This document shows, one piece after another, positions 46,964-59,000 of a stretch of DNA of 64,000 nucleotides; the stretch's first letter is position 1, and each line of letters starts with the position of its first letter. Made by a program: the position numbers and the translations under genes. The notes below the pieces were generated by a model. The model was not told the DNA's origin and made no database searches. It worked only from the letters and a program-made list of their open reading frames with translations. Origin of the DNA: Isoetes taiwanensis (lineage: Eukaryota; Streptophyta; Lycopodiopsida; Isoetales; Isoetaceae); the NCBI GenBank assembly GCA_021234155.1, contig JAJEKV010000180.1, positions 620,001-684,000 of the forward strand. Reading direction: 5' to 3'.

Positions 46964-48838
46964 AGCGACCTCTATTATTCTCACCTCTGTTAAGTTATGC
47001 CTCCCGGACGTTCATAATAGCTTAGGTTTTTTGTTTTGCCAGCTCTTGACAGTATATACGAAATCTCCCTAACTTGTTTTGTAAAGCTCCTGATCTAAAT
47101 ATTCAGACTGCTTTGTTTTGTAAATGGCCATGAAAACTGCCATGCGCAAGTGTGAACCTTCCTTTTTGTAAAGTATCCTATTATAATATGAATATGACGC
47201 GGTTTCAGACATTGTTCTTGTGTTTTAGTTTCTATCTCTTAATATGTTTCTTTTATGTAATGTTCTCAACCGAAATCAGTCTTCAAACAGTTTATGTTTT
47301 ATTGTTTTCAGAATATGATTTTGATTATGTCTGAAGTCTTCACGTCATGCCCTTAAAAATAGAGCGTAGGGTAACAGCTACTGCTGTTTTAGAAGCATTT
47401 TATTTTGCTTCTGTAAATGCTGCAGAAATGAATCATCGAGCAATGAAATCAGAAAGGCAGAAAGCATACCTAACTAACTAGTTCCACAAGTAACCAGTAG
47501 GCATTCTTTATTGCATTCAAAGTAAAGTTTAAACAAGATCACAGTTTCTACATGGAATGCATTAAGTAAAGCAAAGCAAATAGAACATGCTCGAGATTTA
47601 TACAAAGAAGAAAGCTGCTCTTAAACTTAAACTGTTGAAATGGTAGCTTTAATCATAAATGATCATTGACAAAGTACTTGACAAATATCTGCCTGAACCT
47701 TATGCACTCCCTAGACCTTCTGCTTTCCCTTGTCACCTACAAAAAGAATGAAAGAGAAGAGACAGTTAGTAGCAGAATTCAACCATTTGAAGACGTCTAA
47801 TTTAATATTACCCGACCAATATTCTGTTCACGGGATCAAAATAAGCAAACCAGTACCATTGTCAAGATTATTTTGAAGCCATGGACCATCTCTAAAGTCC
47901 TTTTCCTTTAGCTATACCTCATATGTCTTGACATGTCATGCATCTTTGTTGTCCTGCAGTCAAAGAAGTTACAAAAGAGGGGAGAAATTATGGCCAGTAA
48001 AAACAAGAGATAATTCGTGTTTAACCTAGAAAAGGACTGCAATTGTTGACTTTAAGCATCCATATAAAAATTTGATATCAAGTACTTGCAATTCTTCCAA
48101 CTTGTAACTTTACTTCTTTGTCAACTTTTGAAGCATACTTGGAATGAGAACAACCTGCAACATTAGATTGAATAAACAAATGAAAGGAAGGCGTGCAACT
48201 TTTGGCCTTATTGATCTGCTTATGGCCCACAATGCTTTAACATTCAGGGTTCCTAGTGAAGTCGCTTAATTTTTTGCATGCATGATAGTTGATTGATCCG
48301 TTTTTTTTTTTAAATCAGAAGATGGATCATGTAACAGATATTGATAAGGAGATAACTGTTTGTGATCAACTCCTAGTGACGCAGCCAAAAGGTGGGTTGA
48401 TTAAGTCAATGTCTACAGCCTGACATGTGTGTAATAGCAGATACTAGATTAGGATTCCAGTTTCTGAAGTTTTTCTTAACAACTATCTTTTTTCATAAAA
48501 CTACTCTTTTACAATGCAGTTCTATTGGTAAACATGGATTGCTGAAAATTGAATCTAAAACATGGCGGATAATGTCATACTTATAAGGTCCTTGTCATTT
48601 ATTTTTTAATGCTATAACAGAGCTTATTTGCACATGCAAGGGTCATCCACTGTAACCGCGAGGGAAGCAGTATAAAATTGCTCCTTGAAGTACAATGCTT
48701 GAGATAAACTTGAATGATAATGGCCTGGTTGCTAGAAATCTATCAAGCATATCAGGCTCCTCATGGTATAAGGGCAATGACTGCTATGCTTCAGGTTGAA
48801 GAAGCAAGACAGACCATTAAAAGATACTAACTGTAAAC
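46964..48838. other. Intergenic DNA without a called gene
   Basis: A/T-rich sequence. Splice-like signals on the minus strand (for example CTTTTTGTAG before GTGACAAGGG near 47740) hint at decayed exons related to the ABC-transporter fragment at 48839, but I cannot identify coding content. A weak minus-strand resemblance to the segment after Walker A (VLQGAILY near 48690) is too short to call. Confidence 0.35.
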
Positions 48839-48938
48839 AGGATCGTAAAGGCGAAGAAGCAACTTTGCAATTGTAGATTTACCGCCCCATGAATGACCCA
48901 CTAAGGCAATTGTTTCACCTGAGTCAAGTTGCTTACAC
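48839..48938 (-). pseudogene. Isolated ABC-transporter exon (Walker A region)
   Basis: On the minus strand an exon-like 100 bp after CTTCAG reads CKQLDSGETIALVGHSWGGK followed by STIAKLLLRLYDP. This is the Walker A segment of an ABC half-transporter of the ABCB/TAP type (usual core GPSGxGKST, here GHSWGGKST). A GT (GTTTAC) follows DP at a position common for introns in this family. No signature LSGGQ, Walker B or membrane exons are recognisable nearby, and the Ser/Gly to Trp change in the P-loop is unusual. Most likely a gene relic; a gene with very diverged exons is possible. Confidence 0.6.
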
Positions 48939-49735
48939 CTGAAGATGAACTGCATTCATCAACCTGACCTGATGGATTTTGCTTACTTCTAGTAAACTTA
49001 TCATTCCTCAACTTTTGTGACAAAGGCTGGGTGCTTCTTTGACTGCCTATTTTAACAATCCCGGTGGCCACAAAAACTAAATTATTATTTGACCTCAAAC
49101 ACTTCGATGGGAACGCAGCCCCCCAAATCCCTTGCCTTCTTTGATGGCATGCAATAGACTTGTTAGCATTGTCAGTATTATTATCTTCTATATCAGTATA
49201 CTGCACTCCGTTAAACCAGAAGGCCTCTTTGGCCTTCATTCCAGGCCTGATAATCTGACATGTTTTAGCTGGGAATGCTTGGAAGCAATACCTTGAATAT
49301 GCTGGTGCTCGTTACATGTTGTAGCAATAGAATCATCCATTAAAGAGATCTACTATACCACACTTTCAATGATTGTCTGCTTGCCGATAGTGTTTGCAAC
49401 TGAAATTCCTGATTACATCAAAGAGGTTTGAAAAAGTCTAGTTGTGGGAATGCCACTAGTGAAACAATCTATAAACAAAATGAGGAAAATCGTCAGGTCT
49501 GTATATGAAGTCATGATCTAATTCACATAAAAATATATATTTGCACTACACTAAAAAGGGGACAATGACTGCAGAGTATTGTTGCTGAAAGTTTGGGGCC
49601 ACTACAGATAGTCTAATGCCTTAGCATGAAGCCATAAAGTAAATCTATCATGATGATACGTATCATCTTTGATCTCCAGATAAAGACATTGCAATCAACG
49701 CCCGAACTGATAAAAGATCGAGATAATGGCTCGGG
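48939..49735. other. Stretch with no recognisable gene
   Basis: A/T-rich. A 112-codon minus-strand frame overlaps the ABC exon in a different frame and shows no domain. Nothing else supported. Confidence 0.35.
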
Positions 49736-50441
49736 ATAAATCCAAAATAACGTGTCTATATGGCATCATACTGGGCTTCAAATTTCACAAGAGCAAATAC
49801 CTTAAAGCGTTCCTCTGGTTACCATCAGCACTTTAACAAGACGTAGACAGGGCAAAGTATGTGGATTGGGATAATCCAGAATGGCTCGGGATAAGGCCCT
49901 TTCTCCACGGTAATCTCATCTCTAAAAGTTACATATTTTATCCAACGATATTTGGCCACCTATTGTCTTAAAAATAAATCACTTTTCCACTATAAAAATA
50001 AGACATGTCTTATTTAGGTTTAGAATAGGTTTGGATACCAAATGGAGTCTTATTTTATTCCAGGGGATTTCCCCCGCCGTAAAATGAGAGAGAGAGAGAT
50101 GTATTTTTTACGTCGTGACACCTAGTATTATTTGAATATAATTTTTTCATGCTTTTCCACTACTATTTTAGTGGTATCATATTTTATGACTACCATGCAG
50201 TGGAAAAGTAAGTTTAAATTTGTGTATCCCATTTTTAGCCCCGGAGTCACAAATGGTGTCGTATATTGTATATGACAGCCATATTTCGCGACTAGTGTGG
50301 AAAAAGGGCATAAATCTCAAAATAACGTGTTTATATGGCATCAAACTGGGCGTCAAATTTCGCAAAAACAAATACCTTAAAGCGTTCCTCCAGTGACCAT
50401 CATCACTTTAACAAGACATAGGCAGGGCAAAGTATGTGGAA
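49736..50441. repeat. Pair of ~130-bp direct repeats
   Basis: ATAAATCCAAAATAACGTG at 49736 to GGGCAAAGTATGTGGA at about 49866 recurs at 50310-50441 (ATAAATCTCAAAATAACGTG to GGGCAAAGTATGTGGA) with scattered differences, 574 bp apart. A short part (ACATAGGCAGGGCAAAGTA) is also at 51671. The spacing would suit a very small terminal-repeat retrotransposon, but TG..CA ends and a primer site are not visible. Confidence 0.6.
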
Positions 50442-50689
50442 TGAGTAAAAATGAAAAACAGCCCACCTCCAGCTCGAGCAATCTGGCCATGACACGGGCA
50501 CATTCCGGTAGCAAGAATCAATGGGAAGAAGCTTTGGTCCAAGGTTACGCTTGTGTAAAACGCCCATGGCAGAGGGAAAAGGAATATGAAGGAAGGAAAG
50601 CCCCCTTTATCGCTCTTTTTCTCTTATCGCTCATTTTCAGCCCTTGATTTCCATAATATTCTCTTACATATTCCCTCTTCTGCATTCTA

Positions 50690-50900
50690 CACCATCCGCC
50701 AAATTTGTGATGGGTTCAAACGGCATTTTCCACCTCACCATAAGATTCTTTAACCACTGCAATAAGTCAATATATAAGCCAAAACAAACTCCTCTGGAAG
50801 CACAATTTCTAAGGGGATTTGAACCCCCTGCCAGACTAGGCAACACCATAAGTTTTGAGATCAAACCCATTCCGAGAAACTTGTTGTGCACCTCCTAAAC
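50690..50900 (-). repeat. SINE-like dimer with RNA polymerase III boxes
   Basis: On the minus strand two tRNA-like modules lie in tandem. The first has GGGTTTGATCTCAAAACTTA, TGGTGTTGCC, then the B-box-like GGGTTCAAATCCCC (plus-strand 50815-50830). The second has GCAGTGGTTAAAGAATCTTA, TGGTGAGG, then GTTTGAACCCA (about 50715). B-box consensus is GGTTCGANNCC, and GTGGTTAAAG resembles an A box. The shared CTTATGGTG and box order suggest a tRNA-derived SINE or a dimer of one. No poly(A) tail or target duplication identified. Confidence 0.45.
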
Positions 50901-51099
50901 CTGTTGTCCGCAATCTTTGCTGCCCATCCGACTGCATCTCCTTGCAACTAAGAAAAACAGGTACAATAACATAAAGCAATGCCAAGTACACAGAAGTGAC
51001 GCCCATATCATTGGGCATCAATTTTCATTCAAACATCTACATGCCTAAAACATCTAATAAGCTGCTCACTCAAGCATGTTTTTCCTCAATTACAAATCT

Positions 51100-51294
51100 C
51101 ACTACTACAAAAATAGGTAGAAATGGCACAAAAGTGACATTTATGCTCCGCCTTTTTACAGAGCATAAACATCACTTTTGTGCAATTTGGGGAGACAAAC
51201 GTCATAAATGGCACAAAAGTGACGTTTATGCTCCATAAAAAGGCGGAGTATAAATGTCACTTTTGTGTCATTTCTACCTATTTTTGTAGTAGTG
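51100..51294. mobile_element. 195-bp CACTA-derived miniature element (foldback)
   Basis: It begins CACTACTACAAAAATAGG and ends with the reverse complement of the same. The arms match for about 75 bp with three or four differences and continue into a second inverted segment (AAAGTGACATTTATGCTCC / GGAGTATAAATGTCACTTT), so most of the element can fold on itself. The flanks carry the 3-bp duplication TCT (51097-51099 and 51295-51297), as expected for CACTA transposition. Too short to encode anything; it would be mobilised in trans. Confidence 0.85.
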
Positions 51295-51297
51295 TCT

Positions 51298-52085
51298 GTA
51301 TGAACTATTTCAGCTTCATATCATAAGTATCCATTGTTTACATAATACACAACTATCATAAAACAGAGCAGCACATGAGCCATATATCGGAACACTGCCA
51401 TTGAACTGCATTATGGCACTCTCTTCCCACATTTAAATTTACCATGGTCAGAAACACAGGAGCAGCCTATCAAACCTATTCTTACAAGGCCACACAAGTG
51501 TACATGTCCATTTGGCTCTAACCTGTAAATCCATCCGAAAGAATGTGGCCTATACCCGGATACAGCATTGCGCTAAACCTCGGCAACCTCTGCCTTACCT
51601 GGATATGGCGCCGGCCCTCTCTTACCTCTAAATCGTGAGAACCGTCTCCAGCAACTTCTAGCACAACTTGACATAGGCAGGGCAAAGTAAATAGCAGGAT
51701 CGAGCTTAACCTATGTCCTCTCAATCGTATCCAAACTTTCTCGCAAGGCTTTCAAATATCACTTACCTGAAACCGGACGTCCCTTATAAATCTACGCCAT
51801 GCCGGCCCTCGCCCAGACGCCAACATGCAGGCAGAAGATCGACATCTGTATCAGATAATCGGCTTCAGATTTCCATATTTGACTCCTTGCTTCTCTCAAA
51901 AAAACCAAAGTCCAAGCTCCACCATCAGCATTATACGTACAAGAAATTTATCGCGGTGGCCTTAAATTTATCTCTGTTCAAAACCTTATGGCGTTGAACC
52001 AACTATTATCCAATCTTAAGCAATGCGATGCTTGCTTACTAACGAACCTGTAGTATGGAAGATGTGGTTGCCACCATGATAGCCC
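51298..52085. other. Stretch with no recognisable gene
   Basis: Mixed-composition intergenic DNA. Frames of 94 codons or fewer show no domain. Confidence 0.35.
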
Positions 52086-52087
52086 TT

Positions 52088-52347
52088 TTTCTTTCCACAT
52101 CTTTCCCAAGTCATCCATGTCTTGTTCACTAGAAGATGCATATTTTTAAAAGGCTCTAAAGCAAGGGAATGAATGATACCATATAATTTTGATTGTATAA
52201 TACTAACACAATTACTTTTTCTTTCATTCACATCTTCCCCAAGACATTCATGTCTTGCTCACTAGAAGAGGCGTATCTTACAAAGACTCTCAGGCAAGGG
52301 AATGAATGATACTATATTATTTTGATTCTATGATACTAACATTATTA
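52088..52347. repeat. ~130-bp tandem duplication
   Basis: TTTCTTTCCACATCTTTCCC...AATACTAACACAATTACT (from about 52090) is followed by TTTCTTTCATTCACATCTTC...GATACTAACATTATTACT (from about 52217). Both contain CAAGGGAATGAATGATAC. Divergence is roughly 15-20 percent by eye. Confidence 0.8.
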
Positions 52348-53431
52348 CTTGATAATAACGCAATCATAAATGCAAGGTGTAAAGAACTATCTAGTTCTCT
52401 AGTAATGTTCGGGGGGAAAAAAAGAAAAAAAGAAAAAAAAGCAATTCACAGCTTAAAAACAACATTGGATTACCACATAGTTCCAACAAAATCATGTTAC
52501 CCAATTTTATAGACCTAGGCACATAGTTGCTGAAAGATAAAGTACGAAGGCATGAGATTGACAACATGTGAATAGGATTGATATGGAAGTCATAAATGTG
52601 TAAACCAAATATAAAGATGTTTCTAGTCAACTAACCAAATTATTTGAATTATCTGTATTGGTTTTCATAGACATTGCTGATCATAAACTGGAATGGATCC
52701 CTAAAAAAGTGGAATATGAATTATAACACGATAAACATTAGTTTCCAAATGCCTCGACATAACCTAATGCCATAAAGCTTTGTAGAAAAAACACGGAACG
52801 CATTTCATAGAGCCTAAATGCCATAAGTATTTGCATAACATTGACCTTGCATTCTGCACGCCACATGAGATAAATTGAATTGAAGCACACATTTTTCATA
52901 AAGGCATCCTCCAATGCAACCAAATGAAAGGATACCTCATCTGTATCATGAGTTGCAAGACATAATGATCATTAAAAGTAAATCATATACCACACTTCAG
53001 ATACTTATAACGTGATATAAAGCCTCTTTGATCATTCAAATGGGACATCTTTTTCCTATAGGGCATACATCAAACATGTAAGAGCACTTCACATTCATAA
53101 GCAAGTCCTAATTTCTTAGCATTTGATCCACCAAATATCCTACCATAACATAAACCATTCTGCTAAGAAAGACTGTGGATGTCTATGTATGCACTCCCCT
53201 CCTCAAGTCTGTACATCAAGAAGGAGCAATTTATTACTTCTGGGCTTGAATTCATGCCAGATAGGAACATGTAGAACACAAAGAAGCAATGCCTCACGCA
53301 CTTGCACAATGCTAATCGTAATGCAAGATTTAACACCAAATAAGCTAGAGCACATTTTTCTGCAATCTACCAACTGCCTAAATTGGATCAAAGATACATG
53401 AAATACATTAAGCAAAATTGTAAGCAATTTA
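52348..53431. other. Intergenic DNA without a called gene
   Basis: A/T-rich with an A-run near 52415-52440. Frames up to 92 codons show no family resemblance. Confidence 0.35.
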
Positions 53432-53605
53432 CCAAGCAAGATTTATTGCAGCAAGGACAACTGTTCTGGCATTAAAGTGATGTTGTAATACTACTTCAAC
53501 AATGCTTACAGTCTGCTATTCCATTACTTCATAAATTGTCATGCGATCAGCTTCATCCATCTTGTGAAACTCATCAATGGCACATATTCCCATATCAACC
53601 AAGGT
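53432..53605 (-). pseudogene. MCM7: MCM7 helicase exon fragment with premature stop
   Basis: On the minus strand, after a CCAG acceptor, the exon reads [20 protein letters not shown] and continues through RMTIYEVME, a TAG stop, QTVSIVEVV, NARTVVLAA and AW, then GTAAAT. This is the MCM Walker B segment (IDEFDKM) and the EVMEQQTVSIAKAG/LNARTAVLAA block, closest to MCM7 because of the [11 protein letters not shown] wording. Differences that argue for decay: D to H in IDEFDKM, Q to stop, and loss of the glycine in AKAG. MCM7 is a subunit of the replicative helicase. No neighbouring MCM exons are recognised. Confidence 0.75.
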
Positions 53606-53986
53606 CTGGCAAAGCAATTTATACCATCTTAATACATCTGGTGAACACAACAAATAAGTGGAATGGGCTATGGCCCAAAAAAAAATAGAGAGCAAGAACC
53701 AAAACCATTCCTTGTCAATCCTAGCCTGAACTTCTCATGCAAAACTTCCTAAATTTTGGTAATAACTTTCGATTTTTAGAGAAGAATGCTTGTTATCGTA
53801 ATATCCCGGTATTTTGCCTGAGCTTCTAAGTTAAATTCTAAACTACAGTTAGATTGGAAATACTGTTTGGAAAATGCTTTAACAAGAAAACCGACATAAG
53901 GATTTAAAAGAAAGCACCAGGTTCATGGTACAGCTACATTGTTGAAAATCCAGCCTGCTCCTGTTTGAATACATCATAAAAGAACG
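53606..53986. other. Short interval without a called feature
   Basis: A/T-rich DNA between the MCM7 exon and the last exon of the pseudogene upstream on the minus strand. Nothing recognised. Confidence 0.35.
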
Positions 53987-55898
53987 TTAATAAACTCTGA
54001 GAACCAGGTTGTGGCTAGCCTGATTCTCATATTGGTTGCTTGCAAGTTTTCCAGTTTGCCAAGATCTTGAATCTCTAGTTTGATGCCTCTGTTTATGCAT
54101 GTTCCTCTTTTTTGAAGATTGTAGTTTTGAAGTGACTTCTTATCCTGTCTTTTTTATATTAAATGTGCGTAGCTCTTCTTCCTCCAGTTGCTCAACTTGT
54201 GAAGTTTTCTCTGGCATCTGCCAAAATCCAACTTAAGATCTCACAAATCGCAATATATAGTAATGATTAAAAATGCAAGGTAGACTGGAAATAAATTTTT
54301 AATCAGAGCCTTTTAAGGTTTTACTTTTTCTTCTCTCCCGAAGATTGCAATGAGTAGAGGTTTAACATGAGTTGATATACAACCAGCAATTACAATTACA
54401 AATGCCCCAGCCAGGTCTTTATGGGTTGTCATGAATTGCCCCACAGAAACGAGGACTGCATGTATGGATAGCCTTATCCGCGTATTTTACTGGAATATTC
54501 AGGAATACTATTTATATTACTATAAGGCCAATTACTACTGCATGTAATTTTATGGATCATAATTCGTTAGCATATGCCAACCCATTGATGTTCCTATGAC
54601 GACCTAAAGACATACTCATCCTTCAGCCGTGTTAGCATATTGTTGACTCATGCTGTTTGAATGTAATTTCGAAGAAACAATAAACCACCTCACCTGCTTA
54701 TGAAGGTTAATTTCAGCAAGTTGTTATGCAGCTTGGCATTGCCTCTCATATTGATCTCAGTCATGCTGAATCTTGGCCTGAGAAAAAAACTTCACTTTTC
54801 AAAACAGATAAGGTGTCTGCATTGTAGTGACTATATCACTACGTTTACTATCACACAGAAAAATGCCCTTTTGCATAAGAAGTAACTAAAGAAGTGAAAT
54901 CCAGATGCACACCTGCCCAACATAATATTATGCATTGTGGGTTTCTCCACAACAAAATGTACAATGTCAACTTACAAATTCCCGCACAAACTGATGTTGG
55001 AGATTAATCCTTTTCTTTTGTGGGGCTTGCCGCAAAAGAGGCTGCAAATTGGTTGCACCAGCCTCACTGCTGCTCTCAACTTCATCAACATTGAGCTTCC
55101 TAGAATGAGCCTTCTGACCACTATTTGCAGTGCTATCTAGACCACTGTTTTCAAAATTAATCCCCTCTGTCAAGTTCCCTTCGCTGGTTATGGAGTTATG
55201 TCCCTGTCAAGCTATGGTAAGAGACAATGCTACCAATATATCTGAAAAAATGTCTGAAAAAAATAAGAACCTTTACAGGAGTTTCGGAATCATCCCGCAC
55301 ATCCGTGTCTTGATTATGTGCATTAAAGATGCCATTTTTCTCAGGTATAACGGGATCTGTTCGCCCTATTTACAAATCTCTGTACCATCAGGCTTTGTAG
55401 GCACATCAACTTTAACTTCGTTCCCATCCATGTGATCTTTATATGCAAGCCTGGCATGTGGAGGAATGTAGATGCCAGGCTTTCTCTGTAGTCCAATTTC
55501 TAGGTTTACAACAGCAATATCCTTTACAATTTCTGACTGAGACCCAGCGTCCTGCACAACCAATTTTGAAACTGCTTTAGCTAACCCATTAGTATCTTCA
55601 TCGTTGGAACTTGAAACGTCGCTTCCAGGATTTATGTTGACATGAACGTGAGAATCTAATGAAGTTGCCAGCTCCAACCTTATGGGCTCTTCAGCTTCTG
55701 CTCTCAGGTGATCCCCCAAAGACATGTCGTTGACAGAAGATGCAGGCGATTTATCACCTGGGAATCTGGAGAGCTAGCTAAACAACTGGCTTCAGATGTC
55801 GCAACATCAAGCTGTCTCTTTTCTTCTTCCTTCGATGCCCCAGTTGTATCAACTGCTTTATCTGTTGCTTCCGTGCAGGGCTCGAATTTGACGGATGC
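53987..55898 (-). pseudogene. Unidentified four-exon gene, broken by stops and a frameshift
   Basis: Minus-strand exons with matching signals: 55898-55374 (after CCAG; donor GTAAAT), 55203-54976 (after ACAG; donor GTAAGT; 76 codons), 54777-54694 (after TCAG; donor GTGAGG; 28 codons), 54217-53987 (after GCAG; to TAA). Exons 2-4 share phase 0. Exon 1 is Ser/Glu/Asp-rich and ends with RKPGIYIPPHARLAYKDH; exon 2 ends RQAPQKKRINLQHQFVREF; exon 3 is helical (DQYERQCQAA, QLAEINLHKQ); exon 4 starts MPEKTSQVEQLEEEELRTF and ends basic. Damage: a 1-nt frameshift at a CCC run near 55757, TGA and TAA in exon 3, TAA in exon 4. The YIPPH motif is seen in several RNA-associated proteins, but I do not recognise the family. 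Upstream exons may have been separated by the LINE. Confidence 0.55.
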
Positions 55899-56029
55899 CT
55901 GGATTTCCGTAAAAAAACAGGTGAAATTTTTTTTGTATGGCACAGAAGGGCCACAGTTAGTTGGGGCCGCAGTTGGGCAATCGCCAGTCATAGAGAAGGG
56001 CAACTACAAGACATACTCGTCATTTGAAA

Positions 56030-59000
56030 GGCTAGGAATAGAATGGGCCAATCGGCCTATGGGACCACAAGGGCGACAAGCAAACAAACTTATTACAGGT
56101 TAAAACCCCCCCCGGAAGGTTTTCGAGGAAAACCGTAATAATAAGAATGTTGTCAAACCGCACAAATATACATCAAATATATATATACATGTCAAGTGTG
56201 TGCACGAGGACATAGCCGATCTCGCATGTCCATAACCTCCTCGAAGAGTATGATCCCAAAGACCTGTCACGGATCTTCGTGCTCAATGTCACATGTAATG
56301 GCTAGCCGGGCCCGACCAACTCAAAGATAGCGTCCGGAATTTGATCATATCTTTGGGCAACTTTAAAGGGTATGAGATTCATCCTCAATGACTCCCATTT
56401 GGCAAAGATGGGATGAGCATGTCCCCGGCGTGGCTCACCAATCCATCCGCCTGCCTCAATTCGAAGATGATGTGCCCCTGCAATGCGAATGGAGGCAATG
56501 AGTCTCCCTTTTCATGGGCAAGTGGGTACGCAGTAGCATTCGCGGGCCTCGTTCCAATGTGGGATTTATGTGGTGCCGATAGTGTCTTTGTCTTGACATG
56601 TTCAAGGGCATTGGCATCCCAAAGCTTCACGAGGAAGCAAGCGTCAAGATATTGCCTCAAGCTATGGCGATCCGCCTCTGTTTGCATATGTATGAACTGT
56701 GCTCCCGCACATTCCATCTAGCCAACCATTGAGCTCTCTTTTCCCTCCAAAGGGCCTTGAGGGCTGCGGCTCCATTGCCATGATATAAGCTAGTTTAGGG
56801 AGGCGAGCATCGCCCCATATTGACCACCTTCCGAAAATAGACAATGTGGCGATCAACGGCCGCCCTCTGAAGAGGCAAGAATCTGTCTCCCAAATAGAAT
56901 TTGATATGGGACTGTGGACTTCACCCCTAGTGCTCGCGTACTAAGAAGGCTTTCTCGGACCTGCTCCAAGTCATTCAAGTAGCAAGTGATACTATTGGGC
57001 CCCATACTTCCACCCCGTATAAAAGGACAGGGCTCTACTAAGACCTTGAGCAGGTGTGACTGATGGGCCCAATCATACAACTCCGCTCTATGACTATTGT
57101 TTTGCATTGCATATAGTGCCTTCGGCCTACCGTCACTTCGTAGCCGTATGGATGTGTCCCGGTGCATAGTAGAAGGAAACTCCACTCCCAAATACTTGTA
57201 TGTAGATGCAACTTCCACATTTCGCCTTGGTAATCGAAGGAGGGGACCCTACCGACGGAAGATGATATGAAAACCACCTTAGTCTTGGCGAGGTTGGCGC
57301 GCATATCGATTCGCTTGGCGAGAATGTGTCCAGGCATCGAGATGTCGTTGCATGTCCGCCGGTGTGTAAGCTAGAGGTCCACATCATCGCCGGATATATT
57401 AACCGGCTGTCGATGATCCGATAGAGAAGGTGAGCTCCATCGCCCCCCATTATCGCAAAAGCCTCTCCAATTGATCAATGTAAAGCCCAAACAATGTTGG
57501 GGAGAGAGGGCATCCACGGACGGACCCCGATACTACTATCAAATGGTTGGCTTGTTCCGCAGAACCAACGGCACGAGCATCTTTCATATAGCATTAATCC
57601 TGATTGCATTCGCAAATCTCTGGGAACCCCGCCTTTTTGCGTCTTGCCCATAGTTTTTCCCGAGTTAATGTCAAACGCCGCCGCAAAATCCACAAAGCAA
57701 CAATATAGATCCGGACGGGGTTCCCGTTGTCTTCAATCGAGTTATAGCGTGAAGATGTGGTCAATGGTTGAGTGTCGGGTCCGAATCTCGCCCGGGTGAG
57801 GGCCCGCACCTCTGCTTTGCCCTCTGCCCGACTTTTGCTAACCGCCGCGAGAATCCCAACAAGCGGTTTTGCAAACACCGAGGCCGACCATGATTGTTCG
57901 GTAACTGGTTGGGCGATTGTGGGTCACCGCCTTATAGATGGGAACAACTCGCTATTGGTCCACCGCGGGGAAGCCTTCTGTAATGCCTTGTTGAACAAGG
58001 CGGTCAAGACCGGTATTATGGGCGGCCCGCCCACTTAAGCAATTACGCCCGCATACCATCCAAGTCCGGGCTTTCCATTGGCAAGACGTTGTAAGCCTTG
58101 TTCCACGTCCGATCCTGTGATTTCCAGCACCGGGCCTTCTTGCAAGGGTAATCTTCGCATGTGCACCCCGAGGGTCGTTATAGCTGTTGCAAGTATTGCC
58201 TCCTTTGCTCGGGAGTGATATTCCCCGTGGGCTCAGACTGGCTTTCTAAGAACCCTTCGCCAGAAGGTCCTGGGGTGACGTTCCAGGAGGTAAAACATTT
58301 CCCTTTGATGCGCTGCAATGTACCTGGCTTTCTTAGCTTTAAGGAAGATGCGGTCTTGTCGACCGCATGTGGGTGTGTGCGTGGTCCGCGTGACTTGGCG
58401 GAGCCGGCGTTTGTGTTCCTTGCACTCGCATCAAACCATTGATTACGTGGGAAGGTTGTGTTCTTGGAGGTCTGTCGCGGGCGGCTTATCCTAAAGCACC
58501 TCTCTGCTGCAGTCCTAAGCACATCGGTCGGTAGGCACATGTCTTTGCTCTAGTGTAGGATATTGCAAAATTTTCGTCAGGTCATCTATAAGCATCGGAC
58601 ATAAGCCCCGCATGTTCATAATCCAATCGCTTGGTGAGGCATGTGAGGAGTTGTTGCACGGGGGTTCGCACAACCCCGCCAAGCCAACTTCAAGTAAAGT
58701 GGTAAGTGGTGCGAGTCGATCTCTTCATCCGATTAGTTGTTCCCACGAAAGTGCTTGATGACATGCATATCCCTTTCGGGCACCAACACATAGTCCACCA
58801 CACTAGATCCGCCCCTGGGTTTCACGCCTACAAGTGCTCTTCGGGTGGAAAGCCACCGTGCCGATCCATTGCAGTTACGAGGTCAAAGATCTGCGCGAGC
58901 AAAAGCAACCGGGTCGACCATAGCGCCGTGACTGATTGTCATCGATGTCCGGTGGCCAAGCTCCTACGGAGGACGCAAGCGCAATATATCATCAGTCAAG

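Noticed and set aside
46438-46984. Minus-strand frames of 108 and 157 codons
   Set aside because: They overlap the 101-aa plus-strand gene and its leader in the opposite direction; composition makes them shadows.
50815-50830. A real tRNA gene (because of GGGTTCAAATCCCC)
   Set aside because: No acceptor stem or anticodon arm can be paired around it; a SINE-like origin fits better.
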